From positions 4,464,001 to 4,528,000 of the forward strand of contig JAPTYO010000018.1 of assembly GCA_036873135.1 (NCBI GenBank): 64,000 nt of DNA, written 5' to 3'. A program made the translations under genes and the position numbers. The notes beneath the pieces are model-generated. The model did no database searches. It was not told the DNA's origin and saw only the letters and a program-made list of their open reading frames with translations. This DNA comes from Clarkia xantiana subsp. parviflora (Eukaryota; Streptophyta; Magnoliopsida; Myrtales; Onagraceae). Shown piece after piece: positions 41,074-53,404 of this stretch; position 1 is the stretch's first letter, and each line of letters starts with the position of its first letter.

Positions 41074-44000
41074 ATGGCCGGTGGTGGCAAGAAGAAGCAA
41101 GTTCAGGCCGGCAGTTCTCGCCCCGCTGGAACTGTCAACTCCCCGTTGTTGGAACATGTTGCTGAACAAGGTGAGCACCCTGCTGTCTCTCAGACAGGGG
41201 GGCACGGTGGTGATGAGATCTCAGTCCGAGACACGGCGGCAATCAGACCGGAGATCCCGCGAAGGGAGGTAGATGCTCCTCCAAACCCGATGGTGCACAG
41301 AGAGGAAAACCCGCGAAGGGAAGTAGGCTCTTCCTCAAATTCGGAGTTGGCCAAGTTAGTAGCAGATGCCATGCCTATGTTCTTGGCAGCCATGGAGGCT
41401 CTGTTGGACAAGAGAGAGGCCGCCAGGAGAGCGGAGGAGATGCCTCCGCGAGAAGAGCTGCCCCCACCCCCTCCAAGGGTGGTTCCAGAAGAATAGGAGG
41501 TTCAGGAGGTTCAGCCCAGGAATAGGGGTAAGGAACCCGCGCACTTGGAGAAGTTCGTGGTCGACGGCCCGGGACCAGTGCAAAACAGGACCATTCCCCT
41601 GAATGACCCCATAACCCCCGATCAGGTGGTGAAAATTGTCAGCATCTGCATGGGTGATCAAAAGCAAATGACATCGGAGCTAAGGGATCGATCCAGTCAT
41701 CCTTTCGTTCCACGGCTGCTGGATACTGTCACCCCGCCAGGGCTAGGCATTCCGACCATCAAGGAGTACGATGGTGAAGGAGACCCGGTCCGCCATGTTC
41801 AGAGGCATGTCCAGGCCTGTATGGGGAGGACCTCGAATGACGACCTCGTGTGTTCACTGTTCCCGATTACTCTGGAAGAAAGGGCCATGACATGGTTTTT
41901 TAGGTTACCTCCGAGGAGTATTACGTGCTGGGCTGACATGCATGATCGATTCATCAAGCAATACCAAGGTCAGAGGCGTCTCCTGAAGAGTGTAAGGTCC
42001 CTGACCCAGGTGGTGCAGAGATCCGATGAATCGTTGGCATACTACTACCAACGGTTCACTGCAAGTGCCGCGGAGATCGATGAGGAAATATCGGAGGGAG
42101 AGACCATCCGCACTTTCCTTCGGAACCTAACTGCTCCGTATGGTTCCGACCTGATGCACAGTGTAGCCGCGAAGGCTGTGTGGAGTATGGAGGCCCTGCA
42201 AGCGATGGTGAAACAGCAAATCGATGTCCAGGAATCGAAGATAGCCGCCGGAGAGCTTGATCCTCCGAAGTCGGGAAGAGCAAAGACATCGTCCAACGTG
42301 CCGGATGACCGTAAAGGGAGCGACAAATCGGAGGGAAGTAGGAACCGTGGTCGCCCCGAGAGAAGGGAGGATAGGCGTCCTCCAAAGAAGGATAATCGCG
42401 AGGGTCGTAGTGTTCCCATCAACAGCTCGATGACCTCCGTCCTAGCTGTGATGGATCGACAGGGTCTCGCCCGATACTCCCCGAGGAAGGAAGGTGAATT
42501 CTTGGGAGGCCGCTCCGATCGTTACTGTCGGTACCATCGAGCCAATGGTCACGATACGGATAACTGTCGGGAGTTGAAGAAGGAGATAGAGAAGCTGATC
42601 CAGAAGGGGAAGCTGAAGGAGTTCGTCGGAAGGGGAAGGTGCCGATCCCGTTCAAAAAGTCGGTCACGGTCGCATTCCAAGTCCCGTGATCGATCCCCAA
42701 AGAAGAAGAAGGTTGAGCCGGAATCCTCTGGCTCTGGTGTCCGTAAGGAGAGGCGGGGAACCATTAACGTCATTCACGGAGGAATGGCAGCGGGAGGAGA
42801 CACCTCCGCTTCTCGGGAGAATTATGCTTCCCGCATCTCTGCTGCTGTGGTGCTAGGCAAGAGGTCCCGGTCGTGGACTATAAAGGAAGAGATGGTGATT
42901 TCTTTCTCAGCGGAGGATTTGATAGGCGTAGAGATCCCTCACGACGACGCCTTGGTCGTGACCCTGGATGTGGATGGATTTGAGATGAAGCGGATCCTGA
43001 TAGACGGAGGGAGCTCCTCCGAAATTCTTTTCATGGACGCCCTGGAAGCCATGGGAAAGACAAAGAAGGACCTGACGCAGGTGAACTTCCCGATGGTGGG
43101 ATTCTCTGGATCTACCTCCTATCCGTTGGGGATGATTACCTTACCGGTGGAGTTCGGTAGTGGCTGGAAGATGGAGAGACGGAACGTGGATTTCGTCGTG
43201 GTAGAGTCTGCGGGAACATACAACGCCATTATCGGGAGGACCACCATCAATCCTCTCATGGCAGTTGCTTCAACCGTCCACCAGAAGATGAAGTTCCCGA
43301 CGGACCATGGTGTCGGAGAGGTCAAGGGCGACCAGGTGGCGTCACGAAAATGCTATGTTAATGCCACTCGACGGAGAAGAAGGGAAGCCATGGCTGTCCT
43401 GCAAATTGATGCCGATCCTCGAGAGGAGTTTGGGCGGCCTGCCCCCATGGAGGATCTGAAGGAGGTTGAGATTGATGGACCTCGAAGGAAGGTGAAGATC
43501 GGGTCTGCTTTGTCGGAGGAAAGAGCCCGAGAGTTGATCGAGCTCCTGAAGGAGTTCAAGGAGCTGTTTGCGTGGTCACCAAGTGATATGCCAGGAATCA
43601 GCCCCGACGTGATCGTGCACGAGCTGAAGATTGATCCCGCAATCAAACCTATCGCGCAGAGGAGGCGTCCGATGGGCGCAGACAAGAGAATCGCGACCCA
43701 GCAGGAGGTGGGCAGGTTGCTCGACGCTGGATTCATCAAGGAGCTCCGATTCCAGACTTGGGTCGCTAACCCGGTCCTGGTGAGGAAGAGTAACGGGAAG
43801 TGGCGGATGTGTGTCGACTTCTGCGACTTGAACAAAGCTTATGTGGATGACATGTCGGTGAAGTCCCGACAGGCGGGAGACCATGTCCGCAACTTGGTGG
43901 TGGCGTCTGAGCGGATGAAGTTTCATCAGGTTCGTTTGAATCCGGACAAATGTGCTTTCGGAGTGAACTCGGGGAAATTCCTAGGGTTTATGGTGAGCCA

Positions 44001-44571
44001 AAGAGGAATCGAGGTGAATCCCGAGAAATTGAAGGCGATCGAGGAGATGCAGTCTCTAAAAACCCATCGGGAGGTTCAGGTGTTGAACGGTCGATTAGCT
44101 GCGATGAATCGTTCAGGTGTTGAACGGCCGATTAAGGGCCAGGCATTGGCGGACTTTATAGCTGAGTCTACGGCACCCGATCTGGAAGAAGCGGGTCCCA
44201 CAGAGGGGGCAACCATGGAGGTCCCGATAGCAGAACAGCCAAAAGAGGAGAACACTTGGGAGATGTACACTGATGGTTCATCGAGTGTAGAAGGATCGGG
44301 GGCAGGATTCGTACTGATACTGCCCGGTGGAGGCGAGCCCTTGCGATATGCCTTGGCCTTGACGTTTAAGGCCACCAACAATGAAGCGGAGTATGAGGCT
44401 CTCATCACGGGCCTCAAAATCGCTAAAGGAACAGGAGTCGATCACTTAAGAGTGAAGTGTGATGCCAGCTTGATCGTAAATCAAGTCCAGGGGAACTATG
44501 AAGCCAAGAGCCCGACAATGAGGAGGTATTTGCATGAGGTGCAGACTTTGAAGGAAAGCTTCAAAAGCTAG
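41074..44571 (+). pseudogene. Gypsy-2 gag-protease-RT-aRNH polyprotein
   Basis: One frame from MAGGGKKKQ, broken by TAG at 41494-41496, then open to 44571. Gag domain (TWFFRLPPRSITCWADM, FIKQYQGQRRLLKSV), intact CX2HX4HX4C knuckle (CRYHRANGHDTDNC), RS tract (RSRSKSRSRSHSKSRDRS), protease LIDGGSSSEILFMDAL. RT keeps WRMCVDFCDLNKA and YVDDM, but about 89 residues between them are deleted (junction near 43838), including the first catalytic Asp block. A second in-frame deletion of about 155 residues (junction near 44112) removes the connection and native RNase H. The second RNase H starts at MYTDGSS; a 4-bp AGCT duplication at about 44568 shifts the frame. Confidence 0.92.
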
Positions 44572-44573
44572 CT

Positions 44574-45934
44574 TTGACATCGAGGCGATCCCAAGGGAAG
44601 AGAATGCGGAGGCAGACGCCTTGAGCAAGTTTGCTCTGGGAGTAACCCCCGAGGAAAATCGGAGGGTGCACTTCTTGGAGAAGGTGATTATCTACATCAT
44701 TGATCCCTCGGAAGTATGTGCCATTGAGGCAAGATCGGACGGAAAAGAAGAGCCCACCTGGATGACCCCGATAGTCACGTACCTGACTACGGGGGCACCC
44801 CCCGATGATAAGACGGCAGCTGTCAGATTGCGTCGGATTGTGGACAACTACGTGATGGTGGACAACCGGTTATACAAGAGGGGGCATGTAAAGCCTTTTC
44901 TGAAGTGTGTAGCGGAGCCTGACACGAATCGGATCTTGAGAGAATTCCACGAGGGAGTCGCGGCCTGTCATGAAGGGGCCCGATCCATTGTGAGGAAGGC
45001 GTTGAACCTAGGCTACTATTGTCCTTCGATGAACAAGGAAGCGATAGCGATGGTCCAATCCTGTGATGCATGCCAGAGGTACGCTCCGAATATCGTGGCC
45101 CCCGCTGCGGACCTGATGTCCATCAGGAGTGCCTGGCCCTTCGCGCAATGGGGCATTGACCTGGTGGGACCTCTTCCCCAAGCGAAAGGTGAGTGCAAGT
45201 ATTTACTCGTGGCCATCGATTACTTCTCAAAGTGGATAGAGGCTAAAGCATTAGCCAAGACGACGGGGCAGCAGATCCTCAAGTTCCTTCAAACACAGAT
45301 CATATCCCGGTATGGGGTTCCTCGAGTGTTGATCAGCGACAATTGCCCTCCGTTCAATGGGGCTCAGTTGAAGGAGTACCTGGAGGAACTGAACATTGAG
45401 CATCGGACAGCTTCCGTCCGCAAGAAGAGAGTCTACGCCTTGCAGGGCCATTGGCTGGATGAGCTTGAAAACGTGCTGTGGGCTGTTAGAACAACACCCA
45501 AGCAATCGACGGGGGAAACTCTGTTTGGCCTGGTCTATGGCACGGAGGCAGTCGCTCCCGTGGAGATAGCGGTGGCGTCCCATCGCGCGAGATATTATGA
45601 ACCTCTGACGAACGAGGAAATGAGACGTCTAGACTTAGACTTGCTCGAGGAGAAAAGGTGGAAGGCTGATGAAGTTCAGGCTCGGATGCGTTTGGCAACA
45701 GCCCGATATTATAATCGGCGTGTCAAGTCCCGACAATTCTTCGTTGGAGAACTTGTCTGGCGGAGGAACGAGTTCGTTCATCAAGATCGGATCAACAAGC
45801 TGTCACCGAAATGGGAAGGACCTTACAAGATCGTAGGGATGCCAACCCCGAATGCGTACAAGTTAGAAGACCTTGATGGCAAGACGTTGAAACATTCTTT
45901 CAGTGGCGCACACTTGAAGAAATGTCATGTTTGA
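44574..45934 (+). pseudogene. Gypsy-2 aRNH end and integrase
   Basis: Continues in the shifted frame with FDIEAIPREENAEADALSK, the HHCC region (FHEGVAACHEGARS...CDACQRYA) and the integrase core: GIDLVGP and LISDNCPPFNG give two Asp residues. The third acid is lost: ASVR joins directly to KKRVYAL, deleting about 19 residues that in Gypsy-1 contain NGQVESAN. The C-terminal region (RRVKSRQFFVGELVWRR, GPYKIVGM, AHLKKCHV) is complete. Integrase activity is not expected. Confidence 0.93.
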
Positions 45935-46136
45935 TCCTAAGTCGCCTTAAGTGGTGCGTGATGTTAAGTCGCCGCGAATGGCGCAAGTTATCTATCGATT
46001 GATCCGATGACACGATTAAAGCCTCCCGAGGTACGATTAAAAAGCCTTCCGAGATACGACTAAGACGTCCTGAAGGACGCGATAAAAGCCTTACGAGGTA
46101 CGATTAAGTCGCCTTTATGGCGCGATAAAAAGCCTT
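45935..46136 (+). other. Gypsy-2 3' UTR, first part
   Basis: Repeat-like phrases on GTCGCCTTAAGTGGTG and AAAGCCTTCCGAGATACGA leading into the array. No ORF. Confidence 0.6.
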
Positions 46137-47160
46137 TCGAGGTACGGACAAAAGCCTTACGGGGTATGAGTAAGTCGTCTATATGATGTGGCCAAAAGCC
46201 TTAACGGGTACGAAAAAGCCCTAACGGGTCCGCGTAAGTCGTCTATATGATGCGGCCAAAAGCCTTAACGGGTACGAAAAAGCCCTAACGGGTCCGCGTA
46301 AGTCGTCTATATGATGCGGCCAAAAGCCTTAACGGGTACGAAAAAGCCCTAACGGGTCCGCGTAAGTCGTCTATATGATGCGGCCAAAAGCCTTAACGGG
46401 TACGAAAAAGCCCTAACGGGTCCGCGTAAGTCGTCTATATGATGCGGCCAAAAGCCTTAACGGGTACGAAAAAGCCCTAACGGGTCCGCGCAAGTCGTCT
46501 ATATGATGCGGCCAAAAGCCTTAACGGGTACGAAAAAGCCCTAACGGGTCCGCGTAAGTCGTATATATGATGCGGCCAAAAGCCTTAACGGGTACGAAAA
46601 AGCCCTAACGGGTCCGCGTAAGTCGTCTATATGATGCGGCCAAAAGCCTTAACGGGTACGAAAAAGCCCTAACGGGTCCGCGTAAGTCGTCTATATGATG
46701 CGGCCAAAAGCCTTAACGGGTACGAAAAAGCCCTAACGGGTCCGCGTAAGTCGTCTATATGATGCGGCCAAAAGCCTTAACGGGTACGAAAAAGCCCTAA
46801 CGGGTCCGCGTAAGTCGTCTATAAGATGCGGCCAAAAGCCTTAACGGGTACCAAAAAGCCCTAACGGGTCCGCGTAAGTCGTCTATATGATGCGGCCAAA
46901 AGCCTTAACGGGTACCAAAAAGCCCTAATGGGTCCGCGTAAGTCGTCTATATGATGCGGCCAAAAGCCTTAACGGGTACGAAAAAGCCCTAACGGGTCCG
47001 CGTAAGTCGTCTATATGATGCGGCCAAAAGCCTTAACGGGTACGAAAAAACCCTAACGGGTCCACGTAAGTCGTCTATATGATGCGGCCAAAAGCCTTAA
47101 CGGGTACGAAAAAGCCCTAACGGGTCCGCATAAGTCGTCTATATGATGCAGCAAAAAGCC
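46137..47160. repeat. 64-bp tandem array in Gypsy-2 3' UTR
   Basis: About 16 near-identical units composed of AAGTCGTCTATATGATGCGG, CCAAAAGCCTTAACGGGTAC and GAAAAAGCCCTAACGGGTCC plus GCGT. Start positions TTAACGGGTACG at 46201 and 46265 fix the period. Low divergence between units implies recent expansion. Confidence 0.95.
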
Positions 47161-47484
47161 CTACGGGGTACGATTAAGTCGTCTGGAATGACGCGACAAA
47201 AGCCCTAAGGGGTACGATTAAGTCGTCTAGAATGACGCGATAAAAGCCTTAAAGGGTACGATAAAATCATCTTAAGTGATGTACAAAATTGCCTTGAACG
47301 GCATGGACGAGAAACCTTAAGTGGTGAAGTCCCGAGAAAAATGTTGCGAGAGACATACGAAATCACCTTAAATGGTATGGATGAGAAACCTTAAGTGGTA
47401 AGTCCTTGTAAAGCATCAGAAAGGTGTATGAAGTCATCTTAAGTGATGGTCTGAATAATTGGGAGAGTCATATTCAAGAATTGT

Positions 47485-47680
47485 ACCCAAGGTAAAAGCC
47501 TCCGATGGAAATATCGGGAAGTCTAAAGATAAAAGCCTCCGATGGTAATATCGGGAGGTCTGAAGATAAAAGCCTCCGACGGCGGTATCGGGAGGTATGA
47601 AGACAAAAGCCTCTGATGGTAGTATCAAAAGGTATGGAGACAAAAGCCTCCGACAGTGAGGTCGGAAGGTCTGGAACTGG
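47485..47680. repeat. About 39-bp repeats near the Gypsy-2 polypurine tract
   Basis: Five degenerate units around AAAAGCCTCCGATGG and ATCGGGAGGTCTG, between the 64-bp array and the 3' LTR. Confidence 0.75.
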
Positions 47681-47709
47681 AAGACACGACGAACTAAAAG
47701 TCCCCCATG

Positions 47710-47722
47710 TCTTGGGGGCAAA
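47710..47722 (+). other. Gypsy-2 polypurine tract
   Basis: TCTTGGGGGCAAA directly before the 3' LTR. Confidence 0.82.
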
Positions 47723-48502
47723 TGATGGGTTCCGATGTAATCGTTAGCCCCGTTAACAGCCAATGGACGGCGAGTAGGTCCAGTGGGCCTCGTAAAAATC
47801 CTGGAAGGCTCAGAGGCCCAGCATGAAGGGTCCCGACTTAAGCAGTCCCGACATATGAGCTGAAGGCTCCCGACGAGAAGCCTCTGAGCAGGCCCCGGTA
47901 TGCCTTAGTAAAGGCCCCGATATGCCTTGGTGAAGGCCCCGATAATAAAGCCCCGCGGAGGCTGGACCTGTCTCGTGAGACAAAGGGTCCTGGGTGGTGA
48001 CTTAGAATGAGACAACTCTGGAGTCCCCGACAAGAGTTGGGACTTGTGATCAGAGGATAAGACCGAGAAACCCGCCTACTAGATAGAGTAGTGGGAAGAC
48101 GGTTAAAGATATAGATAAACTCCCCCGAGATACGCAGGGCGTGCCCGAGATACTCGGAGAGTGGGCAAGATACGCGGAGCGTGGGGCGAGATATATGGAA
48201 TCCTAAACGAGATATACGGAATCGTAGCGAGATATGCGGAATCATGGGCAGAACGGCCAATCACGGTCACAGGTAACTGAGTAACTTCCCTTCCTATATG
48301 AAGGAGGAAGTTACCTCAGAAAACAGGTTCTCTAATAGGCACTTAGATTACTGCTACCACCCCATTGATCATATACTCATTTAATCATCGGAGAGGGATT
48401 CTGGGTCACCACCCAGGTCATCCCCTTTTGCAGGATTACGCGGAGCCCAGGAGTCCAAGCTTTCCGTCAAGGACGTAACGAAGCTTCGCCCGTGATCCAA
48501 CA
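47723..48502 (+). repeat. Gypsy-2 3' LTR
   Basis: 780 bp, same ends and length as the 5' LTR. Confidence 0.95.
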
Positions 48503-48507
48503 GGTAC

Positions 48508-49290
48508 GAGCACCAAAAAACAGTGATTCTCCCTAAAGCTCGTTATGATTGGATGCACTTACGGTTCCAAGATTTTAAAACCGTAAGTGAATAAAATTCC
48601 GCAATTTTCAAAATAAGTTCTCAATTAAAATTATGCGGAGAAAAGATAACTGATGAGGACTTACTGGAAAAAACATTTTCAACTTTTCACACCTCTAATG
48701 TGTTGTTACAACAACAATATCGAGAAAAAGGTTTTAAGAAATATTCTGAATTGATTTCATGCCTCCTTGTGGCTGAGCAAAATAACGAGCTTTTGATGAA
48801 AAATCACGTGGCCCGCCCAAGTGGATCCGCTGCACTCCCAGAAGCGAATGCAGCAATAGCTCGTAATAATAATTCGTCCGGATGCTAAAATTTCAAAAAT
48901 TATCTTGGTCCAAATCGTGGTAGAGGTCGTGGTCGTGGACGTGGGCGTGGGCGTGGCAGGGGAGGAAATAATTACCGCAACAACAATATGCAGGAATACA
49001 AGGAGGATTCCAGAAGCAATCCTTCTAGAGGCAATGGCAATGCATGTCACCGATGCGGTTTGAAAAATCACTGGGCACGTATTTGCCGTACACCTAAGCA
49101 CTTTGTTACTCTCTATCAAAATTCCAAGAAATGAATCAATGCTGAAGCAAATTTAACCATTCCCAATGGTGAAGTCAATAAATGTGCAAGTGCTGAAGCA
49201 AATCTCGTCTACAACAATGATGCTGATATTTACAATGGTCTTGATACTATTACCAATTTAGATGTTGCAGATTTTATTGAGGAAAAATAA
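48508..49290 (+). pseudogene. Copia-D gag, C-terminal part with zinc knuckle
   Basis: After the Gypsy-2 duplication the frame reads EHQKTVILPKARYDWMHLRF, LQQQYREKGFKKYSEL, then TAA at 48886-48888, a long RG-repeat tract (GRGRGRGRGRG) and a CCHC knuckle CHRCGLKNHWARIC. Further in-frame stops occur at about 49132 and 49288. Nucleocapsid in the intact family. Confidence 0.87.
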
Positions 49291-49664
49291 AATATATGAG
49301 AATGCTATCTCTGTGTAATAGAATAAAGGGTCAAGAAATATCATAATAAATTCTGATCCAATGAATGAATAAAGGGTCATAAAGATCCTATTTATTTTCC
49401 TCATGTACTGCACATCATTATAAAGACCTATATTATGAATAAAGCGATCCAGAAGATCGAGAATTTTATTTATGCATTTACTTATTATTTATTATATCGC
49501 ATTTTTATTACAGTTATTTATTTATTTATTTTACCGCACTTTATTTCAATTATTTATTATACTGCATTTTATTTAAGTTTATTTCATTTATTTATTACAC
49601 TGCATTTTATTTCAGTTATTTACTATTCAACACTTTATTTCAGTATTTATTTACTTCATTTATT
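49291..49664. other. AT-rich stretch between Copia-D gag and pol
   Basis: Repeated TTATTTATTTA and CATTTTATTTCAGTT phrases in a disturbed frame. Possibly a local expansion or insertion; no coding motif. Confidence 0.5.
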
Positions 49665-52600
49665 TTGTTTATGAAGAATATGTATATTACGCAATCATTA
49701 ATTGAATCCAAGACCGTTCATGAGGATATATGTCTTGCGGATTGCGTCAGTACACATACTATATTAAGAGATGCCAAATATTTTTCTCACCTGAAGATGA
49801 GAATTGGTGATATTACTACTATATCAGGTAGTACAAATTTGATCGAAGGTTGTGGAAAAGTCAATTTGTTAATGGCCGGAGGAACAAATTTGGAAATAAA
49901 TGACGCACTTTATTGTAGAAAGTCTCAAAGAAATTTACTGAGTTTTAAAGATATCCGCCAAAATGGCTATCATATTGAGACTATGAATGATGGAAAGAAT
50001 GAATATCTATATATTACTACAATTAAGTCGGGTAATAAATGTATCTTGGAGAAATTGCCTGCTCTTTCATCTGGTTTATACTACACTACTATAAGTGTAA
50101 TTGAAACACATAACATGGTAAACCGGATGTTTACCAATACAAATGAGTTTATAATTTGGCATGACCGGTTAGGCCATCCCGGTTCATATATGATGCGAAA
50201 GATAATATAAAATTTTCATGGACACCCATTGAAGAACCAAAAGGTTCTGCAATTTAAAAAGTTCTCTTGTGCTGCTTGTTCTCAAGGCAAATTAGTTACA
50301 AGGCCTTCACATGCTAAAATTGGGTTTGAGTCCCCTATGTTTTTGGAAAGGATACAAGGAGATATATGTGGGCCTATTCACCCTTCATGTGGACCATTCA
50401 GATATTTTATGGTTTTGATAGATGCATCAACAAGATGGTCCCATATGTGCTTATTGTCTACCAGAAATTTAGCATTCGCAAGATTGCTTGCTCAGATAAT
50501 TAAATTGAGAGCACAATTCCCAGACTTTACAATAAAGAAGATTCGTCTGGATAATTCTGGTGAATTTACATCACAGGCCTTTAATGATTATTGTATGGCA
50601 ACTGGAATAATTGTTGAACAACCAGTCGCGCATGTTCATACACAAAATGGTCTAGCAGAATCACTAATAAAGCGCCTTCAATTAATAGCTAGACCTTTAT
50701 TGATGAGAACAAAACTCCCCGTATCAGCATGTGGGCATGCTATTATGCACGCAGCAACACTTTTGCGCATCAGGCCAACTGGTTATCATAATTTTTCCCC
50801 GTTACAATTGGCTTTTGGTCAGGAGCCAAATATTTCCCATCTAAGAATTTTCGGTTGTGCGGTATATGTTCCAATTGCTCCACCACAACGCACGAAGATG
50901 GGACCACAACGAAGGGTGGGAATATATGTTGGATATGAGTCCCCTTCAATAATAAAATATCTTGAACCAATGACTGGAGACTTATTCACAGCAAGATTTG
51001 CTGATTGTCACTTCAATGAGTCAGATTTTCCAGCATTAGGGGGAGAAAATAAGGAGCTGGTAAAAGAGATTGATTGGAATACATTGGCATTATCTTATTT
51101 AGATCCTCGCACAAATCAATGTGAATATGAAGTGCAAAAGATAATTCATTTACAAAACATTGCCAATCAACTGCCAGATGCATTTACTGACCCCAAACGA
51201 GTTACTAAATCTCATATACCAGCTGAAAATGCTCCGATTAGAATTGATGTCCCAGTAGGGCAATCTTTAAGTGCAAAAGAAAGCAATCCCCGCCAAAAGC
51301 GAGGGAGACCAATCGGTTCCAAGGATAAAAATCCTAGAAAAAGAAAAGGAGCAACAACTGAAAATGGCAGTATTATGGAGGTAACTGCCTCAGAAGAAGA
51401 AAATGACATAACAAACGAAAAAACCTTTGAGAAGGTTCAGGTACCTAAAGATAATGTTGATAATGATGAGATCTCAGTAAGTTATGTCCATTATGGAAAA
51501 AGATGGAACCGAAAATATACAGTTGTCGACAACGTCTTTGCATATAATGTTGTTTGTGAAATTCTAAGACAAGACGAGGATCTGGAACCAAAATCTATTG
51601 CAGAATGCAAACAGAGAGATGATTGGCCAAAATGGAAAGATGCAATTCAAGCTGAATTAACTTCACTAAACAAGCGTGAAGTATTTGGACCTATAGTCCA
51701 GACGCCTGAAGGAATTAAGCCAGTCGGGTACAAATGGGTTTTTGTGCGAAAAAGAAACGAGAATAATAAAATCGTCAGATATAAAGCAAGATTGGTTGCA
51801 CAAGGATTTTCGCAGAGGCCTGGCGTTGATTATATGGAGACTTACTCTCCAGTGGTGGATGCAATTACCTTCAGATATCTTATAAGTTTGGCAGTAACTG
51901 AAAAGCTTGATTTGCGTCTAATGGATGTTGTTACAGCCTATTTATATGTCTTATTAGATAGTGAAATCTACATGAAAATCCCTGAAGGATTTAAGATGCC
52001 TGAAGCATGCAAAAATTCTCGGGAAAGCTGCTCAATCAAATTAAATAAATCATTGTATGGGCTAAAGCAATCTGGACGAATGTGGTATAATCGTCTTAGT
52101 GAATATTTGCTAAAAGAGGGGTATACGAATGATCAAATATGTCCATGTGTCTTCATAAAGCGATCTGGTCCAAAGTTCGTAATTATTGCTGTGTATGTTG
52201 ATGATTTAAATATTATTGGAACTCCTGAAGAGCTTCAAGACACAGTAAATTGCTTGACAAAAGAATTTGAAATGAAAGACCTTGGAAAAACAAAGTTTTG
52301 TCTTGGCTTACAAATTGAGCACTTGAAAGATGGAATTTTCGTCCATCAATCATCTTACATAGATAAGGTGTTAAAGCGATTCTACATGGATAAAGCACAT
52401 CCATTGAGTACCCCGATGGTTGTAAGGTCGCTAAATGTTGATAAAGATATTTTCCGCCCTCGTGAGATTAATGAAGAACCCATTGGTCCTGAAGTACCTT
52501 ATCTTAGTGCTGTGGGAGCACTATTGTATCTTGCAAATTACACGAGGCCCGATATCTCATTTGCTATAAGCTTATTAGCAAGATTCAGCTCTTCCCCAAC

Positions 52601-53195
52601 ACAAAGACACTGGAATGGAGTTAAACAGATATTCCGATAACTTCGAGGAACGAATGACATGAGCTTATTTTATCAAAATAATTCAATATCTGGATTAATT
52701 GGTTTTGCAGATGCAGGGTATTTATCTGATCCACACAAGGGCCGATCTCAAACAGGTTATTTATTCACATGTGGCGGTACAGCTATATCATGGCGGTCAA
52801 TGAAGCAATCATTAGCAGCTGCATCCTCAAACCACGCAGAGATAATCGCATTGCATGAGGCAAGCCGGGAGTGTGTCTGGTTAAGATCGATGACGCACCA
52901 TATTCAGAAGATGTGCAACTTACCTTTAGATGAAAAGGTACCTACTATATTGTATGAGGATAATGCAGCATGTATTGCTCAGATGAAGGAAGGCTACATC
53001 AAAGGAGACAGGACGAAGCACATTTCCCCTAAACTATTCTTCACCCATGATCTTGAGAAGAAATGCGACATCAACATCCAACAAGTCCGTTCCAGTGATA
53101 ATCTAGCAGATTTATTCACGAAGGCTTTACCAACTGCGACATTCGAGAGACTGGTGAACAAAATTGGATTGCGTCGACTAAAAGAGATTATGTGA
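49665..53195 (+). pseudogene. Copia-D pol: protease, integrase, RT, RNase H
   Basis: A single frame with two premature stops, TAA at 50206-50208 and TAA at 52638-52640 (in IFR*LRGT). Protease region LADCVSTHTILRD; integrase zinc region WHDRLGHPG and CAAC; core Asp in GDICGP, Asp in RLDNSGEF, Glu in NGLAES. RT has YKARLVAQGFSQRPGVDY, DVVTAYLY and YVDDL. RNase H shows FADAGY, SSNHAEIIALHEAS, YEDNAACI and DNLADLFTKALP. All catalytic acids are visible, so decay is limited to few stops. Ends KEIM at 53195, then PPT and LTR. Confidence 0.94.
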
Positions 53196-53394
53196 TCAGG
53201 GGGAGAATCTACAAGCGCTGTACTCTTTTTCCCTTAGCCAAGGTTTTGTCCCATCAGGTTTTCCTGGTAAGGTTTTTTACGAGGCAGCTTACAAAAGAGA
53301 TCATTAATTGTGTACTCTTTTTCCTTATTAGATTTTTTCCCACAGGGTTTTTTCTAGTAAGGTTTTAACGAGGCACAATTCCCTTATGAACATC

Positions 53395-53404
53395 CAAGGG
53401 GGAG
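53395..53404 (+). other. Copia-D polypurine tract
   Basis: CAAGGGGGAG directly before the 3' LTR. Confidence 0.85.

Larger units (their letters stand above)
40240..48502 (+). mobile_element. Gypsy-2: Tat-type Ty3/gypsy element, deleted in RT and integrase
   Basis: 8.3 kb, plus strand, inserted in Copia-D gag. 780-bp LTRs (40240-41019; 47723-48502) differ by about ten substitutions. PBS at 41021, gag-protease-RT frame from 41074, second RNase H and integrase to 45934, then a long 3' UTR with a 64-bp array and the polypurine tract at 47710-47722. LTR ends, PBS and proteins are close to Gypsy-1, but no antisense gene is present. Large in-frame deletions remove catalytic parts. Confidence 0.95.

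Noticed and set aside
46137..47160. CRISPR-like array
   Set aside because: Units are contiguous tandem repeats without unique spacers, inside a plant retrotransposon.
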